Source: JAEUIA01 sp034440255 (GTDB lineage: Bacteria > Planctomycetota > UBA1135 > GCA-002686595). From it: a stretch of 64,000 nt of DNA. The stretch's first letter is position 1. Each line of letters opens with the position of its first letter. The notes under the pieces are model-generated. The model made no database searches. It was given only the letters and a program-made list of their open reading frames with translations, and had not been told where the DNA came from. A program made the translations under genes and the position numbers. Shown here in pieces: positions 9,747 to 18,042 of this stretch. The stretch is from positions 1-64,000 of the forward strand of contig JAWXBU010000160.1 of assembly GCA_034440255.1 (NCBI GenBank), written 5' to 3'.

Positions 9747-9990
9747 GCAGCTCGGCTTGGGGACCGGAAATCCGTTCGGCGACGGTCGACTGTGCGTCGC
9801 CGGAATCATCGATCGCCCCGGCGTCGGATTCGCGAACGGGAGCGGCTTCGCCAGCGTAGGTTTCGTGCCGGTCGGGGTTTCAGCGGGCGACACACGCTAC
9901 TTCCAAGCTTGGTACCGCGACTCGGCGAGCTTCTGCACCACCTCGACCTTCAACCTGTCGAATGCGTTCGCCCAAGTCTGGTCGACGTGA
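9747..9990 (+). pseudogene. Orphan copy of a secreted-protein C-terminal domain
   Basis: About 80 residues, GLGTGNPFGDGRLCVAG through WYRDSASFCTTSTFNLSNAF to the stop at 9988-9990, closely match the last ~80 residues of the BNR protein 1.9 kb downstream (GLGTPFGDGRLCVAG ... WYRDSVSFCTSATFNLTSAY). The sequence upstream of base 9747 no longer matches, and no signal peptide or start fits this frame; a frame from 9712 has an ATG but its first 12 residues are unrelated. I read it as the tail of a once longer gene, or the footprint of a duplication or recombination at this domain. The rest of the 9680-10118 interval holds nothing else I recognise. Confidence 0.65.
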
Positions 9991-10118
9991 GCGCGCGGAC
10001 TGCGCCGACCGATTTCGCGCACTTCCGCTGAAATCGGCGGCGCGCGGTGGGAAGACAGGGTTGGAGCGGACGACTCGGTCTGCTCCACCTCGTTCCACAT
10101 CGAAATCTCGGCACACTC

Positions 10119-11934
10119 ATGAAGATCCGCCATCGCGTTCACTTTCCTCGTCACCACGCCAGCATTCGCGCAGATCGGCACCATCAGCTCGCCGCCCAGC
10201 CTTGTCAACGGCGGCGGAGCAATCGACAGCGGTTCCGAATTCGCGCCGCAACTCGTCTCCGACGGCATCGATACGTGGACGTGCGTGTTCACGACGAACG
10301 ACTTGGGGCTCTCGAACGGCGGCGACACCGACATCTTCTGGACGCGCAGCCGCGATCTCGGCATCTCGTGGAGCTTGCCGGCTGCGATCGCCGCGAGCTT
10401 CCTCACCGACTCCGGCGTCACGAGTACGGACATCCAGCCGGCGCTCGCGTCCGACGGACCTTCGCGCATGGTGGTGTGGGCTTCGACGAAGAATTCGATC
10501 GCCGGCAACTTCGGTATCTTCTCGGCCTACAGCTCTTCTCTCGCGACGAACTGGGTCAACGCGTTGCCCGTCGGGAACGCTTTCGCGAGCGACCTCGTCG
10601 ACGACAACGAACCGTGCGTCGCGGGCGGGAACGGGACGTACGTGACGGTGTGGCTGCGCAACGAAGGAGGCGGCAATCGCGACCTCTACTTCGCGCGCAC
10701 GACGGTCAACGGCGGGCCGAGTTGGTCCGTCCCGGCGCGCGTCGATGCGACGAGTGCGACAGACAGTGGATCGGAAGTTTCCGCGAGCATCGCGACGGAC
10801 GGCGCGGGGAATTGGGTGATCGTGTGTGACTCGACCGCGAACCACTTCGGTTCGGGCACTGACGCCGAGATCTACGCCTACCGATCCTCTGACGACGGTG
10901 TGACTTGGTCAGGGCCCGCACTCGTCAACGCGACAGCGGCGAGCGATGGTTCCGCCTTCGACTCCGAGCCCACGGTGGCCGTCGACGCTGCGAGCGGAAC
11001 GTGGATGTGCACTTGGCGCACTCCGCACACATTCAGCGGGATCACCGGCGGCGACTCCGAGATCGCTTGGTCGAAGAGCACGAATCTGGGCGCCGTTTGG
11101 CAGCCGACCGGCATCGTCAACACCGACTATCCGACCGATCAAGGCACGTCGAGCGGCGACTCCGAACCGTCCGTGCGTGCTGATCAGCGCGGACACTTCC
11201 TGGTGAGTTGGACGCGCACGCTGACGAACGATTCGGACACCGATCTGCGTGCGGCTCGCACGGATGACCTCGGCACGACTTGGACTGCGCCCGTGTTCAT
11301 CGACATCGATGCAGCGCTCGACAGTGGCACGGACGCTGGCTCGGCGCTCGTGCCCGACGGCATCGGACATTGGCTGTGCGTGTGGCAGTCGAACGACAGC
11401 CTGGCGCCTGTTTTCGGTACGGATCTCGATGTCGTGGCGTCTCGCTTCCTGATTCCGAGCAGCGATTTCCTCGCAGATTTCTGCTACGGCCACACCGAAA
11501 TCGGCAGCGCACCGCGCTGTCCGTGCGGCAACGATTCGCCGATCGGCTTGAACAGCGGTTGCTTGAACGCGTCAGGCACGGGTGGACGGATCGGCCACAT
11601 CGGCTCGTTCAGCGCATCCGCTGCAACCCAAGTGATCAGCATCAGCGGAGTTCCGCCCGGATCCGCGGCGCTGATGTTCCAAGGCGATGGGCAGTTGGGC
11701 TTCGGGCTCGGAACCCCGTTCGGAGACGGACGGTTGTGCGTCGCCGGGGTCCTCGATCGTTTGGGAGTCGTGTTCGCCGGACCGACCGGAAACGGAGGAC
11801 TGAATTTCGCCCCGACCGGAGTGAGCGCGGGTAGCACGCGCTTTTATCAGGGTTGGTATCGCGACTCGGTGAGTTTCTGCACGAGCGCGACCTTCAACTT
11901 GACGAGCGCATACGGAACGGTCTGGGCGCCGTGA
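10119..11934 (+). CDS. Secreted BNR/sialidase-like beta-propeller protein, apparent frameshift in signal peptide
   Basis: The main frame is open from just after a stop at 10120 to 11934. It contains at least five Asp-box/BNR-type motifs (SRDLGISW, SSDDGVTW, STNLGAVW, TDDLGTTW and a variant GGPSW), spaced as in six-bladed sialidase propellers. No start codon precedes the hydrophobic segment AIAFTFLVTTPAFAQ in that frame. ATG at 10119 is one base out of phase: dropping one C from the CC at 10127-10128 would give MKIAIAFTFLVTTPAFAQ, a perfect signal peptide. This is therefore a sequencing error or a real inactivating insertion. From about 11467 the protein has a Cys-rich C-terminal domain (FCYGHTEIG, RCPCGND, FGDGRLCVAG, WYRDSVSFC). 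True sialidase activity is not shown; catalytic Arg/Tyr residues could not be assigned. Confidence 0.75.
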
Positions 11935-11987
11935 GCCGGTCGCGCGCCATCGCAACGCACTCGCTGCGGTGGCGCCCGACATGAGTG

Positions 11988-12413
11988 TCACTTGGACATC
12001 GCGGCGAGGCGCTTCTTGAAGAGCTCGCTGCGTTGTTTGCCGATGGCGGTTTCTGTCGCTGCCCACTCCGCGTTCTTGAATGCGGTCGGCGACAGTTCTT
12101 TGCGAAAGCGTTCCAAGTGCGGAGCAACTTTCGCGAAGAGGAGCAGTCCTTCGGCATTGTTCTCGACGAAGTACTCCGGGTGCACGATGCCGTGGCGGCC
12201 CATGCTGTACACCATCTCCCAGTACGTCGAAACTTGGCGCCACGCGGCATTCATCGGATGCGTGGGCTTCGTCACTTCGAGTAATTCATCCCAACTCTTC
12301 GGCACCCACGTGTTGATCGCATTGCGCGACTCGCGCATGACGGCTTCGCGACGCAAGTCGTAGAGTTTGATGACGAGATCGGCGTCGTGATGGTCGGGCA
12401 GTTCTTTGGACAT
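11988..12413 (-). CDS. Hypothetical helical protein
   Basis: The 141-residue product starts MSKELPDHHDADLVIKLYDL at ATG 12413, with an AGGA ribosome binding site a few bases upstream. It looks wholly helical and soluble, without signal peptide or membrane segment. It contains a WRQVSTYWEMVYSMGRHGIV stretch and a basic C-terminus. I do not recognise the family with confidence. It follows the YjbR-like gene by 34 bases in the same direction, so it probably belongs to the same transcript. Confidence 0.7.
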   Translation of the reverse strand: MSKELPDHHDADLVIKLYDLRREAVMRESRNAINTWVPKSWDELLEVTKPTHPMNAAWRQVSTYWEMVYSMGRHGIVHPEYFVENNAEGLLLFAKVAPHLERFRKELSPTAFKNAEWAATETAIGKQRSELFKKRLAAMSK

Positions 12414-12447
12414 CGGTTCCTCGCGAGAGGGTGTGTGGGAGAGCGAA

Positions 12448-12897
12448 TCAGAGTTTCTTGCGAGTCGGCTTCTTGGACGTGACTCGCTTTGTGCGTGTTT
12501 TCGGCCTCGAAACCGTAGTTTTCGGCTGAGCGTTGCCCGCGAGCAGCTCGACGATCTTCTTTGGTGCGACGGCGCGGAAGCTCTCGTCGATCCATCCCTT
12601 GAACGCCGCGACCGGCACTTTCTCTTCGCTCGCGAAAGTCGACGTGACCCAACCGCTCTTGCCGAGTCCGTATCCCGTCGGCTCGGCGAATGAACTCGCA
12701 AGTGCCTTCTCGTGCGACGTCGGCAACTTCACCGACAGCTTGATGCCGTCGACGGACACGTACATGAACAAGAACACTTTGCCCTTCACCTTGAAGGCGC
12801 TCTCGCCCCACGGAAAGTCCTCGTAACTCTCGGGGTAGGCGAGTGCCATCGCGCGCAATGCGGGCTCGGCGGGATGGACGGTGGCTTTCGACTTCAC
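12448..12897 (-). CDS. YjbR/MmcQ-like protein (CyaY-like fold)
   Basis: The 149-residue protein has the MmcQ/YjbR pattern: a start helix with an acidic and aromatic turn (YPESYEDFPWGESAFKV), then FMYVSVDGIKLSVKLP, and a long loop ending GWVTSTF. The family is often called DNA-binding from its fold, but function is generally undetermined. A basic Lys/Arg/Thr-rich C-terminal tail of about 25 residues is an addition to the usual family length. GTG at 12897 overlaps the stop of the lysA-type gene (GTGA), so the two are translationally coupled. Confidence 0.8.
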   Translation of the reverse strand: MKSKATVHPAEPALRAMALAYPESYEDFPWGESAFKVKGKVFLFMYVSVDGIKLSVKLPTSHEKALASSFAEPTGYGLGKSGWVTSTFASEEKVPVAAFKGWIDESFRAVAPKKIVELLAGNAQPKTTVSRPKTRTKRVTSKKPTRKKL

Positions 12898-14114
12898 GGC
12901 ATTCCTCTTTCGAGCTCGAGCATCTCCGCGATCGTCTGACGGCGGCGCACGAGCCGCGCGACACCGTTTTCGACGAGGATTTCTGCGGCAAGCGGGCGCG
13001 CATTGTAGTGACTCGACATCGCCGAACCGTATGCACCGACGTCGTGGATGCACGCGATGTCGCCGCGCGTGACGTCGGGCAACGCGCGCGGTGCGAGCTC
13101 GCCGTGCTTGTCGACCGTGAACACGTCGCCCGATTCGCACAACGGTCCAGCGACGACGCGCGGCTTCAATGGCGCATTCGAAGGGCGCCCGAGCACGGTG
13201 ATCTCGTGATACGCGCCGTACATCGCTGGTCGCACGAGTTCGTTGAAACCGGCGTCGACGAAGACGTACTCGACGTTGCCACTCGTTTTCGAGCCGAGCA
13301 CTTCGGTCAGCAAGCAACCGGATTCGGCGACGAGGAAGCGGCCGGGTTCGACTTCTAAGCGGATCGCGTGACCGACGCGGCGCGCAATACGTTCACGCGC
13401 GGCGAGCCACACGTCGACGAAGCGGGCGACGTCGAACGGCTTGTCGTCGCGCGTGTACGGAGTCGGCAGACCACCGCCGGCTGACACGACAGCGAGCGTG
13501 TCACCGACGAGCGGCGCCAACTTCTCGAGAGACTCCGTGACGCGCGCCAAGTGCTCGAAATCACTGCCGGAACCGATGTGTACGTGCAAACCGACGACGC
13601 GCAGTCCGGCGCGTCGGGCACGCTCGATCACGCTCGGAAGTTCGGCGTGCCAGATGCCGTGCTTGCTCGCTTCGCCGCCGGTTTGGACTTTGCGTCCGTG
13701 TCCGTGACCGAAGCCCGGATTGACGCGCAACATCATGTCGCGGCCCGGACACGCGGCGGCGAATTCTTCGACCATGAAAGGCGAGCCGAGGTTCGCACGC
13801 ACCTTCGTCCGTGCGACTGTCGCGAGCGCCGCTCGGTCGAACATGTCGGCTGTGAACACGATTTCTTCTGGAGCAAAGCCCGCGGCGAGCGCGCGCTCGA
13901 TCTCACCGGCGGACACCGCGTCGAGTTCGACGCCGAACCGCTTCATCGAGCGCAGGATGGAGAGGTTCCCGTTCGCTTTTTGCGCATAACGCACGACGTC
14001 GAAACTGCGCAGACTCGCGACTCGTTCCTCGATCACGTTCGCGTCGTAGACCCACAGCGGCGTGCCGAATTCGCGCGCCAAACCAGCCAAAAACGTGTCG
14101 TTCAGCGTGCGCAT
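12894..14114 (-). CDS. lysA: Diaminopimelate decarboxylase (LysA-type)
   Basis: The 406-residue fold-type III PLP enzyme shows the PLP-lysine motif RYAQKANGN near residue 40, HVHIGSGS for phosphate binding, the EPGR motif (RLEVEPGRFLVAE) and the CESGD signature characteristic of diaminopimelate decarboxylases. GAYGSAMSSHYN near the C-terminus completes the active site. It would convert meso-diaminopimelate to lysine in the cytoplasm. ATG at 14114 overlaps the upstream stop (TGATG). The neighbours are unusual for lysA: an alpha-oxoamine synthase and a DapB-like dehydrogenase in the same coupled operon. A related diamino acid substrate is therefore possible, although the CESGD motif favours DAP. 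Confidence 0.88.
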   Translation of the reverse strand: MRTLNDTFLAGLAREFGTPLWVYDANVIEERVASLRSFDVVRYAQKANGNLSILRSMKRFGVELDAVSAGEIERALAAGFAPEEIVFTADMFDRAALATVARTKVRANLGSPFMVEEFAAACPGRDMMLRVNPGFGHGHGRKVQTGGEASKHGIWHAELPSVIERARRAGLRVVGLHVHIGSGSDFEHLARVTESLEKLAPLVGDTLAVVSAGGGLPTPYTRDDKPFDVARFVDVWLAARERIARRVGHAIRLEVEPGRFLVAESGCLLTEVLGSKTSGNVEYVFVDAGFNELVRPAMYGAYHEITVLGRPSNAPLKPRVVAGPLCESGDVFTVDKHGELAPRALPDVTRGDIACIHDVGAYGSAMSSHYNARPLAAEILVENGVARLVRRRQTIAEMLELERGMP

Positions 14115-15208
14115 CACCGTAGCGCCTCCGTCAAACCCTCGATCAAGGCATCGACTTGTGCGTCCGTGTGATCGGCGCGCACTGCGATGCGGAGATATCC
14201 GCCGAGTCCGTCGGGATAGTCGACGCACGGCACGAGGATGCCACGCGCGAGGAGCTCGTCGTGCACATGTTCCATGCGCACTCGCGGCTTCAGTTGCAGC
14301 GCGAACACGGGCAGAGGAACAGCGCTGAGAGGCACTGCCAGACGCGTGAAGAGCACTCGCAATCGGCTCGCGTGTTCGAAGAGTCGCGCGCGTCGCAGCG
14401 GCTCGTCGTCGATGACTGCGAGAGCCGTACTTGCCGCTCGCGCGAGCGCCGGGGGAATCGGTGTCGAACCGACGAACGCTCGTGAAGCTGAGCGCGCACG
14501 CTCGATGTGCTCGCGGGAACCGGCGATGAAACCACCGAAACACCCGAGCGATTTCGACAACGTTCCCGTGACGACGACGCGCGAATCGACGATGCGCGCG
14601 TGCTCGACACTCCCGCGACCGCGCTCGCCGAGCACGCCGATGCCGTGACAATCGTCGACGACGAGCATTCCGCCAGCGGGCAGGACGTCGAGCAGTTCGC
14701 GCAAGGGGGCGAGTGCGCGCAACACAGGAAACACCCCGTCGGTGAAGATTGCGAACACCCCGGGCGCGTGTGTGCGCGCTGCCTCACGCGCCGATTTCGC
14801 GTCGGCGAATGCGTACTCGTGCACGTCGCGTTTCGAGATGACGAGTGCATCGCGCACGCTCACGTGACTGTCCTCGTCGACGAGGATCGTGCGGATCTCG
14901 TCGGGCAGCGCCTGCGCGAGCACGATGTTCGACAAGTAGCCGTCGGGCACGAGCAATGCCGATTCGACGCCGAAAAAGCGCGCCAAATCACGCTCGAGAT
15001 CGTCGTGCGCCGAAGTGTTGCCCGTCGTCGCACGCGATCCCGACGATGACACGCCGAATTCGCGCAACCCGCGCTCGAGCGCTGCGACGACGCGCGGGTG
15101 ATGCGCCAATCCCAGGTAGTCGCATCCGGCGAACAGCACCAACTCACGGCCGTCGATACGCACGGTCGTCGCCGTCGCGGCTTCGATCGCGCGAGTCGAA
15201 ACCGTCAT
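14114..15208 (-). CDS. PLP-dependent alpha-oxoamine synthase (BioF/Kbl family)
   Basis: The 364-residue fold-type I enzyme has family landmarks: FAGCDYLGLAHHPRV at the N-terminus, GSRATTGNTSAHDDLE, the cofactor Asp in VVDDCHGIGVLGERG, and the Schiff-base lysine in TGTLSKSLGCFGGFI. The C-terminal small domain (GGYLRIAVRADHT) is complete. The family condenses an amino acid with an acyl-CoA, losing CO2 (8-amino-7-oxononanoate synthase, glycine C-acetyltransferase, serine palmitoyltransferase). Which reaction occurs here is unknown; no biotin genes are nearby. It is translationally coupled to the lysA-type gene and starts five bases after the stop of the DapB-like gene. Confidence 0.85.
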   Translation of the reverse strand: MTVSTRAIEAATATTVRIDGRELVLFAGCDYLGLAHHPRVVAALERGLREFGVSSSGSRATTGNTSAHDDLERDLARFFGVESALLVPDGYLSNIVLAQALPDEIRTILVDEDSHVSVRDALVISKRDVHEYAFADAKSAREAARTHAPGVFAIFTDGVFPVLRALAPLRELLDVLPAGGMLVVDDCHGIGVLGERGRGSVEHARIVDSRVVVTGTLSKSLGCFGGFIAGSREHIERARSASRAFVGSTPIPPALARAASTALAVIDDEPLRRARLFEHASRLRVLFTRLAVPLSAVPLPVFALQLKPRVRMEHVHDELLARGILVPCVDYPDGLGGYLRIAVRADHTDAQVDALIEGLTEALR

Positions 15209-15213
15209 CGCGC

Positions 15214-16212
15214 TCACTTCTTCGCCGGCGCGACGCAACCGACGAGCGGAATCGAGGCCATCGTGTGCAAACCCGGCGCGCACTGTTTCAGCGATCGAAT
15301 CGAGTTGAGCGTGATCGCCGACGTCGCGATGTCGCCCTGCACTCCACCCTGCCACACGAGGTCGATCGGTGGAGTCCCCGTGACGATCACGCGATCATGC
15401 GGATCCTTCAATCCGATCGACGCTTGGAACTTCAACTCCACCGTGATCCGATCGCCTGTGTATCCGCGCGCTTCTTGCCGAACACCGCAAATCGAGCCCT
15501 TTTTCACGATTCCGAGGCCGCTCTTCATGCTCTTCGTCGCGTAGACGGGATGGATGTCCTCCTCCCAGCGCGTCACCGTCAGTCCGAGTTGCGCGGCGAT
15601 GAAGTGCAGCGACTCGCCCAAGCCGACGTGGCGCAGGGTGCCGGCTTTGACTTGCGCGTCGAACTGTTTGTCGTCCAGCCCGACGCCGATCTTCTTCTGG
15701 AACGGAATGCGCCGCGACGAGGCGTCTTGATAGCGGTGCACTTCGACGCGCTCGACCGATTTCGAAATCGCCGTAGCTGCGACGGGAAACGTGTCCATCA
15801 AGAAGCCCGGGTTCACGCCGGTGCCCAGCAATCGGCCGCCGTGCTTCTTGGCGAGCGCGTCGAGCTCGGCAGACAACTTCTTGTGCCGCAGATAGGGCCA
15901 CGACAATTCTTCGCACGTGCTGACCACGGTCGCACCGTGCGCAAGCAAAGTGCGAAACGTCGGCGCGCACTTCGCGAGGTCCGAACTCGACGCGACGATC
16001 GCGCAATCGATCGCGCTCCAATCGACATCGTCGTAGTCGGCGGCGATGCTCACACTCTTCGGCGAGCCGGGCACCACTTCGGCCAACTTCTTGCCCGCGA
16101 GCGCAGGCGACGTGTCGACGGCGGCGACGACGCGACCGAGCTTGCGCTCGTGCAGGTCCGAGACGATCTTGATGCCTAGAGGGCCGACACCGACTTGCAG
16201 GATTTTCCACAT
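15214..16212 (-). CDS. DapB-like NAD(P)-dependent dehydrogenase (2,4-diaminopentanoate dehydrogenase type)
   Basis: The 332-residue protein starts with a Rossmann fold (WKILQVGVGPLGIKIV) and has a middle segment GTGVNPGFLMDTFPV that is typical of dihydrodipicolinate reductase-like proteins of the 2,4-diaminopentanoate dehydrogenase group, not of true DapB (which has a shorter C-terminal domain with an SGTTG loop). The C-terminal part includes GDRITVELKFQAS. In the ornithine degradation pathway such enzymes deaminate 2,4-diaminopentanoate; other members have unassigned substrates. It is the first gene of the minus-strand operon with the alpha-oxoamine synthase and LysA-type decarboxylase, which suggests a joint role in diamino acid metabolism. 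Confidence 0.72.
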   Translation of the reverse strand: MWKILQVGVGPLGIKIVSDLHERKLGRVVAAVDTSPALAGKKLAEVVPGSPKSVSIAADYDDVDWSAIDCAIVASSSDLAKCAPTFRTLLAHGATVVSTCEELSWPYLRHKKLSAELDALAKKHGGRLLGTGVNPGFLMDTFPVAATAISKSVERVEVHRYQDASSRRIPFQKKIGVGLDDKQFDAQVKAGTLRHVGLGESLHFIAAQLGLTVTRWEEDIHPVYATKSMKSGLGIVKKGSICGVRQEARGYTGDRITVELKFQASIGLKDPHDRVIVTGTPPIDLVWQGGVQGDIATSAITLNSIRSLKQCAPGLHTMASIPLVGCVAPAKK

Positions 16213-16540
16213 GGGGCGGGAAGGATAGCGAGTGCGCCGGCCAATACCTGTTCTCTTGCACAGGCTGGCCAATGGACTTCCGACCTCACGGGTTCGTAAC
16301 CCGCCGTTGCGGAAGCACATTCCTAGTGAATGGCGTGTTTTCAGCCTCCGTAATGCCCCTGTTCTGGTTCCAACCTTGCCCCTTCCAACCGTGTGAGGGA
16401 GGATTGGTCACTGCTCTGCGAACGGCACACGCGGGGTCCCTGCCAGGATCCGGCGAGCGCAGTTCGAACGACGAGTCCTGACCCGCAACTTGCCTTCACA
16501 ACGGGCGCGTCTTTTCCCGGCCGCCCCACACTCGACGAAC
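16213..16540. other. Divergent intergenic region with nested inverted repeat
   Basis: This 328-base interval separates the minus-strand amino acid operon from the start of the polysaccharide locus, so it should contain promoters in both directions. It contains one striking structure, the nested inverted repeat at 16277-16315. No coding frame is convincing here. Confidence 0.6.
16277..16315. repeat. Nested inverted repeat, tRNA anticodon-arm-like
   Basis: Outer arms CTTCCG (16277-16282) and CGGAAG (16310-16315) enclose a perfect inner hairpin, CGGGTT (16289-16294) and AACCCG (16298-16303), with a CGT loop. It looks like the anticodon arm of a tRNA but no matching acceptor or T arm is present. 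It may be a protein binding site or RNA structure in the divergent leader region. Confidence 0.45.
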
Positions 16541-17713
16541 ATGGTCCATCCGACCGCCCCCCGACGGCCCGGTTGGCTTGCGCGCCTTCTCGGCGACGCC
16601 GGCCGAACGTGTCTGCCTCCGAACGAATTCGACGTGGCCTTCGAAGTCGAAGCCTCGCGTTCCGAGCGCAGCGGCAACACGCTCTGCCTCGTGGTGTTCG
16701 CCTCGCAGCGCGGACGCGACACCGACGAGCGCATCGATGCCCTCCTCGCGTCGATCGAATCTCGCAAGCGACAGTACGACACGATCGGTCTGCTCGAATC
16801 ACACCGCGTCGGCGTTCTCTTGCCCTACACGACCACGAGCGGTGCATGGGCTTTCGCCGAGGACGTGTTGAAGCGCAACGGCGACAGCGCCGGTCGCTTG
16901 ATCGCCACTGTGTCTTCGAACGAAGTCAGTCCGAGTGGGACACCCACCCCCGCGATGCGACCGAAGGAAGTCGCAACTCCGCCCGTCGCGCCGCGCACAC
17001 GCAAAGCAATCGATCCGGCCGTCCCCGAAGAAGTCAAAGAAGAGGTCGCTTCGCACGCCGGTGCCGCCATCGACGCGCCGACTGTCGCGAGCATTTGGCA
17101 CGAGTTCGGACGGCAGCCGTCGCGGGCGAAGCGCGTCGTCGACATCGTCGGATCGAGCATGGCCCTCGTGTTGCTGTCACCGTTGCTCCTGGGATCGGCC
17201 GCAGCGGTGAAGGCCTCTTCGCCGGGACCGGTCTTCTTCCTACAAGAACGTGCCGGTCAATTCGGCAAGCCCTTCAAGCTCGTGAAGTTCCGTTCGATGT
17301 TCATCGATGCGGAAGCACGCAAGCAAGCGCTCATGCACCTGAACGAGATGGATGGGCCTGTTTTCAAGATCAAGAACGATCCGCGCATCACTCCGATCGG
17401 CCGGTGGTTGCGGAGGTTGAGCATCGACGAGCTGCCGCAGTTCTACAATGTCCTGCGTGGAGACATGAGCTTGGTCGGACCGCGTCCGCCGCTGCCGAGC
17501 GAGCTCCCTGGCTATGAACAATGGCACCTGCGCCGACTGACGCGCCGCGGTGGATTGACGTGCATTTGGCAGACCAGTGGCCGTAACCAGGTCCCGTTCA
17601 AGGAATGGATGCGCATGGATCGCCGCTACATGCGTCAAGAGTCGATGGTCACCGATCTCTCGCTCATCGCGAAGACCGTGTGGACCGTGACGATCGGTCG
17701 CGGGGCGAGCTGA
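16541..17713 (+). CDS. Initiating sugar-phosphate transferase (undecaprenyl-phosphate, WcaJ/WbaP type) with N-terminal extra domain
   Basis: The C-terminal half is a bacterial sugar transferase: KRVVDIVGSSMALVLLSPLL membrane/re-entrant helix, FFLQERAGQFGKPFKLVKFR, DELPQFYNVLRGDMSLVGPR and the final GLTCIWQTSGRN region. It would transfer a hexose-1-phosphate to undecaprenyl phosphate at the inner membrane, starting the polysaccharide repeat unit. The first ~190 residues are soluble and include GLLESHRVGVLLPYTTTSGA, which resembles a degenerate GGDEF-like domain, not the usual four-helix membrane region, followed by a low-complexity linker. ATG at 16541 is preferred over a TTG at 16490. It opens the 34-kb polysaccharide locus. 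Confidence 0.9.
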   Translation: MVHPTAPRRPGWLARLLGDAGRTCLPPNEFDVAFEVEASRSERSGNTLCLVVFASQRGRDTDERIDALLASIESRKRQYDTIGLLESHRVGVLLPYTTTSGAWAFAEDVLKRNGDSAGRLIATVSSNEVSPSGTPTPAMRPKEVATPPVAPRTRKAIDPAVPEEVKEEVASHAGAAIDAPTVASIWHEFGRQPSRAKRVVDIVGSSMALVLLSPLLLGSAAAVKASSPGPVFFLQERAGQFGKPFKLVKFRSMFIDAEARKQALMHLNEMDGPVFKIKNDPRITPIGRWLRRLSIDELPQFYNVLRGDMSLVGPRPPLPSELPGYEQWHLRRLTRRGGLTCIWQTSGRNQVPFKEWMRMDRRYMRQESMVTDLSLIAKTVWTVTIGRGAS

Positions 17714-18042
17714 ACCCGCCAGGAAGTCGCATCTGCGCTCGGCCGACGCGCGGCTTCGTCGCAAGATTCGCGCGGGTCGACGGCGACATTCTCGGATAGC
17801 GGATCGAGCGCATTTTGTGCGCTCGCGAGTGGATCGCGCAGGCCTTGGCTCGTGAAAAGTTTTCCATCCGCACTCGCCGACTTTCCCGCAAGGGTGCTCC
17901 ATCCGACGTGCGGTCACGCTCGATAACCCTCGGAACTCGTCACCGCGCTGGAGGACATGGAGTTTGCGTCTAGCCACGCTGATTCGTGCCTTGCCTCGCG
18001 GAGTCGTCGACCCCACGTCCCGATGAACGAGTGCGAGGCAAC
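17714..18042 (+). other. Gene-free leader of the beta-helix gene, with hairpin
   Basis: This 329-base interval has a 7-bp hairpin at 17806-17824 (GAGCGCA / TGCGCTC, loop TTTTG) without a following T-tract, which could be a weak terminator of the transferase gene or an RNA leader element. No coding frame is supported. A GAGG ribosome binding sequence precedes the ATG at 18043. Confidence 0.5.

Noticed and set aside
1..11934. PEP-CTERM/exosortase-type sorting for the secreted proteins.
   Set aside because: The visible C-terminus of the BNR protein lacks a PEP motif with membrane helix and basic end, and no exosortase gene is present; the S8 protease C-terminus is outside the window.
16260..16330. 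Possible tRNA gene around the TTCGTAA loop.
   Set aside because: Only an anticodon-arm-like hairpin is present on either strand; no complementary acceptor arms and no T arm with GGTTCRA occur at the right distance.
17806..17824. Hairpin GAGCGCA/TGCGCTC as a terminator of the sugar transferase gene.
   Set aside because: No T-tract follows on either strand; kept only as a note in the leader region.
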